NCBI GenBank assembly: GCA_938040325.1
Contig: CALHXW010000087.1
Span: forward strand, 1-46,897
Source of the DNA: an uncultured bacterium
GTDB lineage: Bacteria; Myxococcota_A; UBA9042; PHBI01
Direction: 5' to 3'
Length of the DNA: 46,897 nucleotides
The notes beneath the pieces were generated by a model, which had not been told where the DNA came from, did no database searches, and saw only the letters and a program-made list of their open reading frames with translations. Shown here in pieces: positions 9,163 to 16,525 of this stretch. A program made the translations under genes and the position numbers. Positions within the stretch are counted from its first letter, which is position 1; the number at the start of each line of letters is the position of its first letter.

Positions 9163-9255
9163 CCTCGTGAATCGCTCAGCGTTACTCGTCGTTGCACGCT
9201 GGATGTTGCGGCGGCATCCCAGCGTCGCTTCGTCGGGAACGCATCCCGCAACCTG

Positions 9256-10323
9256 CTAGAACTTCAGGGTATCGCTGATCTTCTTCATCGCACCCTGCAT
9301 GTTCTTGTCTTGGGTGATCTTCATCATCCGGCCCATCATGCCCTGCATGCGTCCCTGCACGGACTTCATGATGGCCATCGCCTTGGACGGGTCGCCCTGC
9401 ATCTCTTCGGCGAACTTCTTCGCTGAGACCTTGAGCTCGTCGAGCTCGGCCTTGTTGTCGGTCAGGTACTTGCCAACGGCAGCTTCGGCTGCGGCGCTGT
9501 CGCCCTTCGCGCCCTCCATCAGGTCGAGAAGCTTCTCCTGGTGATCGAACATCTTCACCATGGGGTTGTTCGGGTCGGCGGGGGGGGCGTCCTCCAGGCC
9601 GAGCTTGCCTGCTGCCGCTGCGATGGCGGCCTTCTCGGCTCCGGCAGCGTCCATTGCGCCCTTCGTCGTCAGCCCGGCCTTCTTGATGCTGTCGGTTGCT
9701 TCCTTGAGCGCAGCCTTCACCTTCACGTCGGTCTCGCCGCCGGACCAGCGGATGCGAGGCGGTCGCACGAACACCAGACCGCGGTCGATGCGCGCAGCCT
9801 GGAAGCGGATCTTGTGGGCCTTGTCGCCGTCTTTGAGGTCGGCGTTGACCCGAACGATCATGGCGCCCATGTCCTCTTTCTCTTTCGACTCGACGTTGGC
9901 GATCGTCAGCTTGCTGAGGTCGATCTTGGACGCCTTTGCCTCGTCGACAATGCGGGCGAATGCCTTGTCCAGGCGGGCGCGCTGCTCGGGAAACTGGCCT
10001 TTCATGCCTTCGCGACGCTTCTCCGGGATCTTATCGCCGGCCGCCTTGAGCATGCCGTCGAGGTCCGCCTCGGTCATGATCATGGCCTTCATCTTGTCGA
10101 CCTTGCCGTCGACAACTGCCGCGAGGATGGCCTTGAGGCCGTCGTCGGCTGACTTGATCGTGGTCGCAGCAGCGGCTGGAGCGTCGCCAGCGGCGGCACC
10201 AGCGGCTGCACCGGCTTTACCGCCAGCGGCAGCGCCGGACTCAGTTTTCTTGTCGCAGCCGGTGACGGCCAACGAGAGCGCGGCGCAAGCAACGACCGCC
10301 AAGGACAGGGAACGCGTGATCAT
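9256..10323 (-). CDS. Ala/Lys-rich lipoprotein, paralogue of the lipoprotein at 6542-7489
   Basis: The 355-residue lipoprotein has the signal MITRSLSLAVVACAALSLAV and a TGC lipobox (Cys 23), followed by a Gly/Ala linker. The middle domain shares order and motifs with the 6542 gene (MTEADLDGML, AARIDRGLVFVRPP). The C-terminus is strongly helical and Met-rich (MKSVQGRMQGMMGRMMKITQ), suggesting a coiled coil or an oligomeric surface. No catalytic motif is seen. The ATG at 10323 begins the signal peptide; the 31 codons upstream have no ribosome site and were dropped. Confidence 0.8.
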   Translation of the reverse strand: MITRSLSLAVVACAALSLAVTGCDKKTESGAAAGGKAGAAAGAAAGDAPAAAATTIKSADDGLKAILAAVVDGKVDKMKAMIMTEADLDGMLKAAGDKIPEKRREGMKGQFPEQRARLDKAFARIVDEAKASKIDLSKLTIANVESKEKEDMGAMIVRVNADLKDGDKAHKIRFQAARIDRGLVFVRPPRIRWSGGETDVKVKAALKEATDSIKKAGLTTKGAMDAAGAEKAAIAAAAGKLGLEDAPPADPNNPMVKMFDHQEKLLDLMEGAKGDSAAAEAAVGKYLTDNKAELDELKVSAKKFAEEMQGDPSKAMAIMKSVQGRMQGMMGRMMKITQDKNMQGAMKKISDTLKF

Positions 10324-10632
10324 CTGGAGAGCTCCAAGGTGTGTTGAGCCGCGGACTCTGAAGGTACGAACTGTCACAGTCAATGTCGCCGCACCTTTGA
10401 TCGCGGTGGCGGCCAACGACCCTTGACCGGTCAGGTGCAGCGCCTACTCATCCGCCACGCGAGGACCGGCGCTGACGGCACCTGCGTCATCTTCCAGCCT
10501 GACACCAGCAGCGACGCTTGACCTCGCGTCGCTGGCCGCTCAAAGACGAGGCTACAGCAGCCGAGTCGAGGCGGCCCGGTCGGGCCACGACCAAGAACCA
10601 CGAACATCACCTGAGTTGAGCGAGCCAAGCCG
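10324..10632. other. Divergent intergenic region, 309 bases
   Basis: No coding frame is supported here. It must hold the promoters of the minus-strand lipoprotein and the plus-strand SSB-like gene, but I see no convincing -35/-10 pair. A perfect inverted repeat CAGCGACGC / GCGTCGCTG (10509-10534, 8-base loop) is the only clear structure. It could be an operator or an RNA hairpin in the leader of the SSB-like gene. Confidence 0.4.
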
Positions 10633-11082
10633 ATGAACGATACCTACAACGCCGAAGGGACCCTCTACAAAGTCGGCGACGCCGAGCAGGTCACCGAGCG
10701 CTTCCGTAAGCGCAACTTTGTGATCGAGCTAGGCGGCGGCGGTCGCTACCCCCAGCACGTAGAGTTCCAGCTGGCCGGCGACCGCTGCGAGCTGCTTGAC
10801 GGCTACAACGTCGGTGAGGACGTTCACATCGTGTTCCGACTGCGCGGCCGAGAGTGGACCAGCCGCAGCGGCGACGTGCGCTACTTCAACAGTCTCGACG
10901 TCCTCGAGCTGCGAAAGCGCCACGACGGCATGGGGGCCGACGACCCCTTTGGCCAGCAACCCGGCACAGGCTATGGCCCTCCTGGGGGATTCGGTGCTCC
11001 GCCCCAACGCGTGGCTGGCGACCCTGGCCCCGAGAGCATGGAGCCGCCCGCCGAGGTCGCTGAGGACGACATCCCGTTCTAA
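10633..11082 (+). CDS. DUF3127 SSB-like OB-fold protein
   Basis: The 149-residue protein has an N-terminal domain that matches DUF3127, a small OB-fold family related to single-stranded DNA-binding proteins: AEGTLYKVGDAEQVTERFRK, then FRLRGREWTSRSGDVRYFNS (RGREW and YFN are the hallmark). A Gly/Pro/Gln-rich linker follows. The last residues are EDDIPF, which copies the acidic SSB tail (DDDIPF) that recruits DNA-processing enzymes. Both parts suggest a DNA-metabolism role with partner binding through the tail. It stands alone, just upstream of the replication cluster but separated from it by the minus-strand sigma gene. Function is inferred, as the domain is not characterised. Confidence 0.85.
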   Translation: MNDTYNAEGTLYKVGDAEQVTERFRKRNFVIELGGGGRYPQHVEFQLAGDRCELLDGYNVGEDVHIVFRLRGREWTSRSGDVRYFNSLDVLELRKRHDGMGADDPFGQQPGTGYGPPGGFGAPPQRVAGDPGPESMEPPAEVAEDDIPF

Positions 11083-11112
11083 CCTCTGCGGTCCAGGTCA
11101 GCGCCTCGTCTG

Positions 11113-11733
11113 TCAGGCCGCAACGGCAATCCCGTACTGCATGGCGTGGTCCTCCAGCAGCTCACGCAGTGCACGGCGAGCGCGGAACAGGCGTGACATG
11201 ACGGTACCGATCGGAATCGCGAGGCGCTCGGCGATCTCTTTGTAGGCAAGGCCAGCAAGGTCGCTCAGCTCAACCACCTCGCGGTACTCCGCTCGCAACC
11301 CGAGCAGCGCGTGCTCGACGACCGGCGACAGGTGGCGGTCGTGGTAGCCGGTCTCTGGGCAGCTCCAGCGACGAGCTTGGTCTCGGGCAAAGAAGCGATC
11401 GCCGTAGTCGCCGGCTTGCTCGGAGTCGAGGATCTCGCGTTCCTTGGTCTTGCGGCGGTAGCCGTTGATGAACGTGTTCTTCAAGATCCGAAGGAGCCAG
11501 GCACGGCAGTTGGTGCCTTGGGAGAACTGGTGCCAGTTCTGGTAGGCCTTGAGCACGGCGTCCTGCACGAGATCTTCAGCTGCGTTTGGGTCACGCGTGA
11601 GCTTCATGGCGACGCCGTAGAGCGTGTCCACGTGGGCGAGGGCCTCGCGGGTGAACTCCGCCTTGTCAGGCCGGCGGGTCGACTCGGCGAGCGTCTTGGT
11701 GGCGGGCATCGTCGTGTTCATCGTCAAAGTCAT
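11113..11733 (-). CDS. ECF-family RNA polymerase sigma factor
   Basis: The 206-residue alternative sigma factor has region 2 in LTRDPNAAEDLVQDAVLKAY followed by NCRAWLLRILKNTFINGYRR (the -10 recognition core), and region 4 in EVVELSDLAGLAYKEIAERL, then GTVMSRLFRARRAL (-35 recognition). The NTFINGYRRK form recalls SigR/RpoE-like ECF groups. No anti-sigma gene lies next to it, which is unusual for those groups and means its control is not visible here. The ATG at 11733 has GGAG upstream; the 83 codons before it read through the divergent dnaX leader and are not credible. Confidence 0.93.
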   Translation of the reverse strand: MTLTMNTTMPATKTLAESTRRPDKAEFTREALAHVDTLYGVAMKLTRDPNAAEDLVQDAVLKAYQNWHQFSQGTNCRAWLLRILKNTFINGYRRKTKEREILDSEQAGDYGDRFFARDQARRWSCPETGYHDRHLSPVVEHALLGLRAEYREVVELSDLAGLAYKEIAERLAIPIGTVMSRLFRARRALRELLEDHAMQYGIAVAA

Positions 11734-11956
11734 GAGGGGCTCCAGGTCAATGCTGAGCAGAGACCTTTCAAGAGGCGTGCCAAGTCGCCGATCAGCGCTG
11801 TGACGCTGTCGAGCGCCGCCGCGCTTGGGATCGCGTCCCACCTGACACACCCGGCTGTGTCCTCGTAGCCACAACGGCGAGAATCCTTTGACCACAAGCC
11901 TCCAACGACGGTCTGGGATCTGGTATGACGAGCATCCCTTCACAGGAGCCGCCGCC

Positions 11957-13174
11957 GTGTCGTACCTCGTTCTTGCCCGCAAGTGGCGTCCTCAGCAGTT
12001 CACCGACATCACCGGCCAGAGCCACGTCACGCGGACGCTCACCAACGCCATCGAGCAGGACCGCGTTCACCACGCGTTTCTCTTCTGTGGTGCACGTGGT
12101 GTCGGCAAGACTACCGCCGCGCGCGTGCTCGCAAGGGCGCTCAACTGCGAGCGCAGCGAGGCACCAACGACGACGCCGTGTGGTGAGTGCTCGTCGTGCA
12201 AAGAGACCGCAGCAGGCACGGCCCTCGACGTCTTCGAGATCGACGGCGCATCCAACCGCGGCATCAACGAGATTCGCGAGCTTCGTGACGGCATCGCCTA
12301 TGCGCCACAGCGCGACCGGTACAAGGTCTACATCATCGATGAGGTGCACATGCTCACCACGGAGGCCTTCAACGCCTTGTTGAAGACCCTCGAGGAGCCA
12401 CCGGCGCATGTGAAGTTCATCTTTGCCACCACCGAGCCCCACAAGATCCCCGTCACCATCCTGTCGCGCTGCCAGCGTTTCGACTTCAAGCGCATCCCGC
12501 TCGAGATCATGATGGGGCGACTCAAGGAGATCCTGGCCGCCGAGAAGGTCGCCATCGCCGACGGCGGCTTGCGGCTTGTTGCCCGCGAGAGCGAAGGCTC
12601 GATGCGTGACGCCTTGTCGCTGCTTGACCGCATCATCAGCTTTTGCGGAGCTGAGGCCAGCTACGATCAGGTCGCAGAGGTCCTCGGCGTGGCTGACCGG
12701 GCGTGGCTCGCTCGGGTCATCACAGCGGTGACCGAGCACGACGCACCGGCAGCGCTGGCCGTTGTCGCCGAGGCCGTCAGCTTCGGCATCGACCTGCGCC
12801 AGTTCGTCGGCGACCTGGTGCACTACGTTCGCGACATCATCGTGCTGCAGGTGGCCGGCGAGCAGGGCGGACTGACCGATCTGAGCGCTGAGGAAACGAA
12901 GTCATTGCTCGAGCTCGGCCAGGGACAGCAGCCGGAGACGCTGCAGCGCGTCGTGCAGGTGCTTGTCCAGACTGCCGAGCGGCTCGTCTACGCCAACTTT
13001 CCGCGCCTCGAAGTCGAGATGGCGGTGATTCGTCTTTGCCGGATGCGCTCGTTGGTTCCTGTGGGACAGCTTGTGGACCGGCTGCAGAGCATCGAGGCTC
13101 ACCTAACGGCGGGCGCGCCGCTGCCGCCAAGTCGGCCGCTCGATGAGGCTCTGGTCAACGCCCCAAAAGCCTGA
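11957..13174 (+). CDS. dnaX: DNA polymerase III gamma/tau subunit, zero-frame (gamma-like) product
   Basis: The product is the clamp-loader ATPase of the replisome. The 405-residue zero-frame product carries the AAA+ module: Walker A GARGVGKT (45-52), a zinc site formed by Cys 64, 75, 78 and 81, Walker B IIDEVHM (126-132), sensor-1 FATTEPHK, and the SRC arginine-finger motif (about 170-172). The collar domain III follows. The frame ends at TGA 13172-13174, before the expected tau C-terminal domains, which are encoded in the -1 frame immediately after a frameshift signal. The start is GTG 11957 with AGGAG at 11944-11948 (spacing 8); upstream codons overlap the sigma promoter region. It heads the conserved dnaX-ybaB-recR cluster. 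Confidence 0.93.
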   Translation: MSYLVLARKWRPQQFTDITGQSHVTRTLTNAIEQDRVHHAFLFCGARGVGKTTAARVLARALNCERSEAPTTTPCGECSSCKETAAGTALDVFEIDGASNRGINEIRELRDGIAYAPQRDRYKVYIIDEVHMLTTEAFNALLKTLEEPPAHVKFIFATTEPHKIPVTILSRCQRFDFKRIPLEIMMGRLKEILAAEKVAIADGGLRLVARESEGSMRDALSLLDRIISFCGAEASYDQVAEVLGVADRAWLARVITAVTEHDAPAALAVVAEAVSFGIDLRQFVGDLVHYVRDIIVLQVAGEQGGLTDLSAEETKSLLELGQGQQPETLQRVVQVLVQTAERLVYANFPRLEVEMAVIRLCRMRSLVPVGQLVDRLQSIEAHLTAGAPLPPSRPLDEALVNAPKA

Positions 13175-13193
13175 CCCAGGTAGACGACCTGGG
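13162..13193 (+). promoter_or_regulatory. Programmed -1 ribosomal frameshift signal in dnaX
   Basis: Three elements are seen directly. The slippery heptamer C CCA AAA (13162-13168) lies in register with the dnaX zero frame (codons CCA, AAA). A 6-base spacer (13169-13174) contains the zero-frame TGA. A perfect stem CCCAGGT / ACCTGGG (13175-13181 with 13187-13193) has a 5-base loop. A GAGG at 13145-13148 could act as the internal Shine-Dalgarno stimulator, as in E. coli dnaX. Slippage by -1 continues in the frame that encodes the tau C-terminal domain. The X XXY YYZ plus hairpin design is the established form of such signals. Confidence 0.8.
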
Positions 13194-13236
13194 AACCAGC
13201 AGCACTGCAAACACGGCGAGCGGCGGGGCGAGGCCT

Positions 13237-14178
13237 ATGCTCGCGGCAGCTCCTGCCGCGGCTATGACCGCCGCGCCTGCGGTCGTGTCAGAGCCCGTAG
13301 GCCGACCTCACCTTCATGTGGTGCCCCAGGCCAGCTCGGTCGCGACCGCAGGTGCTGCTGGTGAGCAGGTACAGTCTGAGCCCCTCGCCGAGCAGGTACC
13401 TTCGCGGGCTCCTGAGCCGCCGACGCCCATGCCCGCGCGCCCAGACAACGAGCGTCCGATGGCTCACGACGAGCGTCCGATGGCTCGCGACGAGCGTCCG
13501 ATGGCACGCGACGAGCGTCCGATGTCTCGCGACGAGCGTCCGATGGCTCGCGACGAGCGTCCGATGGCACGCGACGAGCGTCCGATGGCACGCGACGAGC
13601 GTCCGATGCCGCCAGCACCAGGGTCTGACCGACCAGCGGCTGCGCACCCACAGCCCGAGCATGTCCACGCAAATCGACCGCCGCATGCCTTGGTGCAGGG
13701 GGTCGAGCGGGCAGCCGAGGGCGAGCCAACGCTTGCTGAGCTGGAAGTCATCATGGGCGCGGGACCCAAGGACTTCGACAACAACGCATGGGAGCGCTTT
13801 GGCAACCTCGTTCGGCCGGACGCTCCGTCGCTTGCCGGCTGTCTTGACCACGCCTTCGTCGCGTCGTTTCAAGAGGGCGAGCTGGGTCTTGTCTTTGGAG
13901 GGCGAGCGAGTGCCGCACGCGCTGAGCGGAGCTATCAGGAACTGCTTGAGCGGCTGGCCGCGGCGGGTCATCCGGGCGTGGTGTCGCTTCGCATCGAGGT
14001 GGGCGACGGCGATGGCAACACGCCCTTCAAGCGCCGCAAGATTCGTGCGACGGCAAAGCGCCGGCGCTTGACCCAAGAGCTCGCGGGCCATCCTTTAGTA
14101 CAGACAATCATCGAACGCTTTGATGGCACGCTTAAGCGCGTGGAGCTCAAGCGGGACGACAGCGAGGAGATCGCATGA
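13237..14178 (+). CDS. dnaX: DnaX tau C-terminal extension (-1 frame; read by frameshift from dnaX)
   Basis: This frame is open from 13147. With slippage at 13168 it adds 336 residues to give a 740-residue tau-like protein; 13237 is only the first ATG, with a weak GAGG 3 bases away. It contains an Ala/Pro-rich linker, eight heptapeptide repeats (DERPMAR, 13447-13614), and then a folded C-terminal domain: WERFGNLVRPDAPSLAGCLD, ELGLVFGGRASAARAERSYQ, ending HPLVQTIIERFDGTLKRVEL. This matches the DnaX C-terminal domain of many delta-proteobacteria, where HPxVxxxxExFxG is common. The stop overlaps the ybaB start (ATGA at 14175). A true frameshift mutation or an assembly error is the alternative. 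Confidence 0.8.
   Translation: MLAAAPAAAMTAAPAVVSEPVGRPHLHVVPQASSVATAGAAGEQVQSEPLAEQVPSRAPEPPTPMPARPDNERPMAHDERPMARDERPMARDERPMSRDERPMARDERPMARDERPMARDERPMPPAPGSDRPAAAHPQPEHVHANRPPHALVQGVERAAEGEPTLAELEVIMGAGPKDFDNNAWERFGNLVRPDAPSLAGCLDHAFVASFQEGELGLVFGGRASAARAERSYQELLERLAAAGHPGVVSLRIEVGDGDGNTPFKRRKIRATAKRRRLTQELAGHPLVQTIIERFDGTLKRVELKRDDSEEIA
13447..13614 (+). repeat. 21-bp tandem repeat, 8 copies, inside the tau linker
   Basis: Eight units of 21 bases encode the heptapeptide (D/N)ERPMxx, mostly DERPMAR. Units differ by only a few bases (GCT/GCA, CGC/CAC, TCT), which indicates recent expansion. The repeat lies in the flexible linker between the clamp-loader core and the C-terminal domain. 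It is in phase, so gain or loss of units would only change linker length. Confidence 0.9.
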
Positions 14179-14507
14179 ACATCGAAGAACTCTTAGGCGG
14201 CAACATGGAAGGGCTGATGGCCCAGGCCAAGCAGATGCAGACTCAGATGGCAGAGGCGCAAGCCAAGGCCAAAGAGCTCCGCGTGGTTGGCGAGGCAGGC
14301 GGCGGCATGGTGAAGGTCGAAGCGACCGGCGACATGCGCGTGACGAGCGTCACCGTCGACAAGGCCGTCATCGGCGACGACGTCGAGATGCTTCAGGACC
14401 TGATCGCTGCTGCCACCAACGATGCGCTGCGTAAGTCGCGCGAAGCCGTCGAGGCCTCGCTCGGACCGATGGCGCAGATGATGAAGCAGGCTGGCATGGG
14501 TCTATGA
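14175..14507 (+). CDS. ybaB: YbaB/EbfC nucleoid-associated protein
   Basis: The 110-residue DNA-binding protein belongs to the YbaB/EbfC family. The N-terminal helix (EGLMAQAKQMQTQMAEAQAK) is followed by the beta-strand core (GMVKVEATGDMRVTSVTVDK) and a C-terminal helix with a Met-rich end (MAQMMKQAGMGL). The family forms dimers that bind DNA and shape the nucleoid. It is translationally coupled on both sides by ATGA overlaps with the dnaX tau frame and with recR, the classic order of this cluster in bacteria. This context supports the tau frame being a translated frame. Confidence 0.95.
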   Translation: MNIEELLGGNMEGLMAQAKQMQTQMAEAQAKAKELRVVGEAGGGMVKVEATGDMRVTSVTVDKAVIGDDVEMLQDLIAAATNDALRKSREAVEASLGPMAQMMKQAGMGL

Positions 14508-15124
14508 CGGCACTGCCTCCGGCGCTAGACAAGCTTGCGACGCTCCTGTCGCGCCTGCCTGGAGTCGGTCGCCGAACCGCGAGCCGATACGCCTTCTTCA
14601 TCCTGTCGGAGCCTGACGGCTACGCCGAGTCGCTCGCAGACTCGCTGGCTGAGCTTGCCGCGGGGGTCTTCCTCTGTTCCGAGTGTCACCACTTGGCCGA
14701 GGCTCGCGACGAGATGCGGCTCTGCGCGGTCTGCCGCGATACGGGGCGCGACCGCAGCACGGTTTGCGTTGTGCACAGGGTCCAAGAGCTGCTCGCTATC
14801 GAGCGTACCGGCGCGTACCGAGGGCTCTATCATGTGCTCCACGGTGTGCTCTCGCCGCTCAAGGGCATCGGGCCACTCGACCTTGAGCTGGAAAACCTCA
14901 AGCCGCGGCTCGCGACGCTTGAGGCTCAAGAAGTGATCCTCGCGCTGTCGAGCGACGTCGAAGGCGAAGCAACAGCGCTCTATCTCGCCGATCTGCTCGG
15001 GGGAAGCGGCGTCACGGTCAGCCGTCTCGCCACCGGCGTGCCGATGGGAGGCGACCTCGAGTACGTGGACCAGACCACGCTTAGCCGTGCGCTTGAAGGC
15101 CGGACGACCGTCAAGCACGGCTGA
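14504..15124 (+). CDS. recR: Recombination mediator RecR
   Basis: The 206-residue protein acts with RecF and RecO to load RecA on gapped DNA. The helix-hairpin-helix region (KLATLLSRLPGVGRRTASRY, about 10-29) comes first. A C4 zinc finger follows with Cys 58, 61, 74 and 77 (CSEC and CAVC). A Toprim domain covers about 85-175, and the C-terminus carries the usual Walker-like tail (SRLATGVPMGGDLEYVDQTT). Length is standard. The start ATG overlaps the ybaB stop. It is the last gene of the dnaX cluster and is followed by a strong hairpin. Confidence 0.97.
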   Translation: MTALPPALDKLATLLSRLPGVGRRTASRYAFFILSEPDGYAESLADSLAELAAGVFLCSECHHLAEARDEMRLCAVCRDTGRDRSTVCVVHRVQELLAIERTGAYRGLYHVLHGVLSPLKGIGPLDLELENLKPRLATLEAQEVILALSSDVEGEATALYLADLLGGSGVTVSRLATGVPMGGDLEYVDQTTLSRALEGRTTVKHG

Positions 15125-15149
15125 TACGCGCTCAAGCGACTCGCAGGGC

Positions 15150-15170
15150 GCCCACGCGTCGCGCGTGGGC
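15150..15170. terminator. Hairpin between convergent recR and manB
   Basis: A perfect 9-base stem GCCCACGCG / CGCGTGGGC with a TCG loop lies between the recR stop and the manB stop (minus strand). There is no long T-run, but position and strength fit a bidirectional terminator. Confidence 0.6.
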
Positions 15171-15178
15171 TCCCGTCG

Positions 15179-16525
15179 CTACTGTCGCGCGGTAATGAAC
15201 GCCTGAAGCTCGGCCTTGATCGCATCCCGTCGCTCGGCGGTCTCTGCCTCAGCGCGCAGCACGATCGCCGGCTGGGTGTTGGAGGCCCGGATGAGCCCCC
15301 AGCCGTCACCGAAGTCGATGCGTGCGCCGTCGATGTCGATGACGGGGTACTTGGCCTTGTAGTGCGCCACCGCTTCGGCCACGACTTTGAACTTCTTCGT
15401 GTCGCCGCACTTCACCCGGATCTCTGGGGTCGCGAAGGTCTCAGGCACGTCGGCGAGCAGCTCAGACAGGCTGTCGTTGGACCAGCTCAGGATCTCGAGG
15501 ACGCGGCCGGAGACGTAGATCGCATCATCGAAGCCGAACCAGCGGTCGCGGAAGAAGATGTGACCGCTCATCTCACCGGCGAGCATGGCGTCTTCTTCTT
15601 TCATGCGTTCTTTGATGATCGAGTGGCCGACCTTGCTCATGATCGGCTTGCCGCCTGCCTTCTCGATGGCGTCGTACATGGTCTTGCTGCACTTGACCTC
15701 GCCGACAATCGACGCGCCGGGGTGCATGCTCAAGACCTTGCGGGCGAGTAGGATCATGAGCTTGTCGCCCCAGACGACCTGGCCTTTGTCGTCGATCAGG
15801 CCGATCCGGTCGGCGTCGCCGTCATAGGCGATCCCAACGTCGCAGCGCTGATGCCGCACGGCCCGCTTGAGGTCCCGCAGGTTCGACTCAACCGTGGGGT
15901 CCGGGTGATGGTTGGGGAACGTGCCGTCCATGTGGATGTGGAGCGGCACGACCTCGACGCCCAAGCGCTCGAACAGATCCATCGCTGGCGGGCCACCGGT
16001 GCCGTTTCCGCCATCGACCGCCACGCGCAGCGGGTTTCGGCCCATCCGCAAGTTCTCGCTGACGTAGTCCACGTAGCGAGGCGTGATGTCGTAGCTGGTC
16101 ATCTGACCGCGGCCCGACTCGTAGTTCTGCTTGGAGATCAGCCCACGCAACGCCTGAATCGCGTCGCCGTGGATCGTCTCCTTGCCCTTCATCATCTTGA
16201 AGCCGTTGTAGTCAGCCGCGTTGTGGCTGCCCGTGATCTGCACGCCACCGTCGGTGTCGAGATGAAACACCGAGAAGTAGAGCAGCGGGCTCGGCACCAC
16301 GCCAACGTCCACGACGTCTAGGCCGCACTCAAGGAGGCCTCGCGAGAACGCCGCGAAGAGACGCGGGCTGTGGGTTCGGCAGTCACGGCCTAGAGAGACG
16401 CGCTTGCCGCCATCACGGCGAATGACCGTGCCGTAGGCGCGAGCAAGAGCATAGACGACCTCGTTTGGCAGGTCGTCGTCGGCGATGCCACGAACATCGT
16501 AGGCGCGGAAGATATTGGGATTCAT
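15179..16525 (-). CDS. manB: Phosphomannomutase/phosphoglucomutase
   Basis: The 448-residue alpha-D-phosphohexomutase interconverts mannose-6-phosphate and mannose-1-phosphate (often glucose phosphates too), feeding GDP-mannose and surface polysaccharides. The phosphoserine loop is TGSHNAADYNG (Ser 100). The magnesium-binding loop is DGDADR (235-240). The sugar-binding loop is GEMSGHIFF. The C-terminal phosphate-binding loop is RASNTQPAIVLRAEA. All four functional loops are intact, and the length matches AlgC/ManB enzymes. Its ATG overlaps the manC stop by 4 bases (16522-16525), so the two are coupled in one operon. Confidence 0.95.
   Translation of the reverse strand: MNPNIFRAYDVRGIADDDLPNEVVYALARAYGTVIRRDGGKRVSLGRDCRTHSPRLFAAFSRGLLECGLDVVDVGVVPSPLLYFSVFHLDTDGGVQITGSHNAADYNGFKMMKGKETIHGDAIQALRGLISKQNYESGRGQMTSYDITPRYVDYVSENLRMGRNPLRVAVDGGNGTGGPPAMDLFERLGVEVVPLHIHMDGTFPNHHPDPTVESNLRDLKRAVRHQRCDVGIAYDGDADRIGLIDDKGQVVWGDKLMILLARKVLSMHPGASIVGEVKCSKTMYDAIEKAGGKPIMSKVGHSIIKERMKEEDAMLAGEMSGHIFFRDRWFGFDDAIYVSGRVLEILSWSNDSLSELLADVPETFATPEIRVKCGDTKKFKVVAEAVAHYKAKYPVIDIDGARIDFGDGWGLIRASNTQPAIVLRAEAETAERRDAIKAELQAFITARQ

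Noticed and set aside
11792..12823. 343-codon minus-strand frame opposite dnaX
   Set aside because: Antisense of the conserved AAA+ domain, with no recognisable product; it also overlaps the sigma factor leader.
13447..13614. Regular 21-bp repeats, considered as a CRISPR array
   Set aside because: Units are contiguous without unique spacers and are in frame with the tau linker, so they are a coding tandem repeat.
13237..14178. Second dnaX frame as an independent gene
   Set aside because: Its first ATG has only a weak, too-close GAGG, and its content is the missing tau C-terminal domain. The frameshift signal at 13162 explains it better, though independent initiation is not fully excluded.
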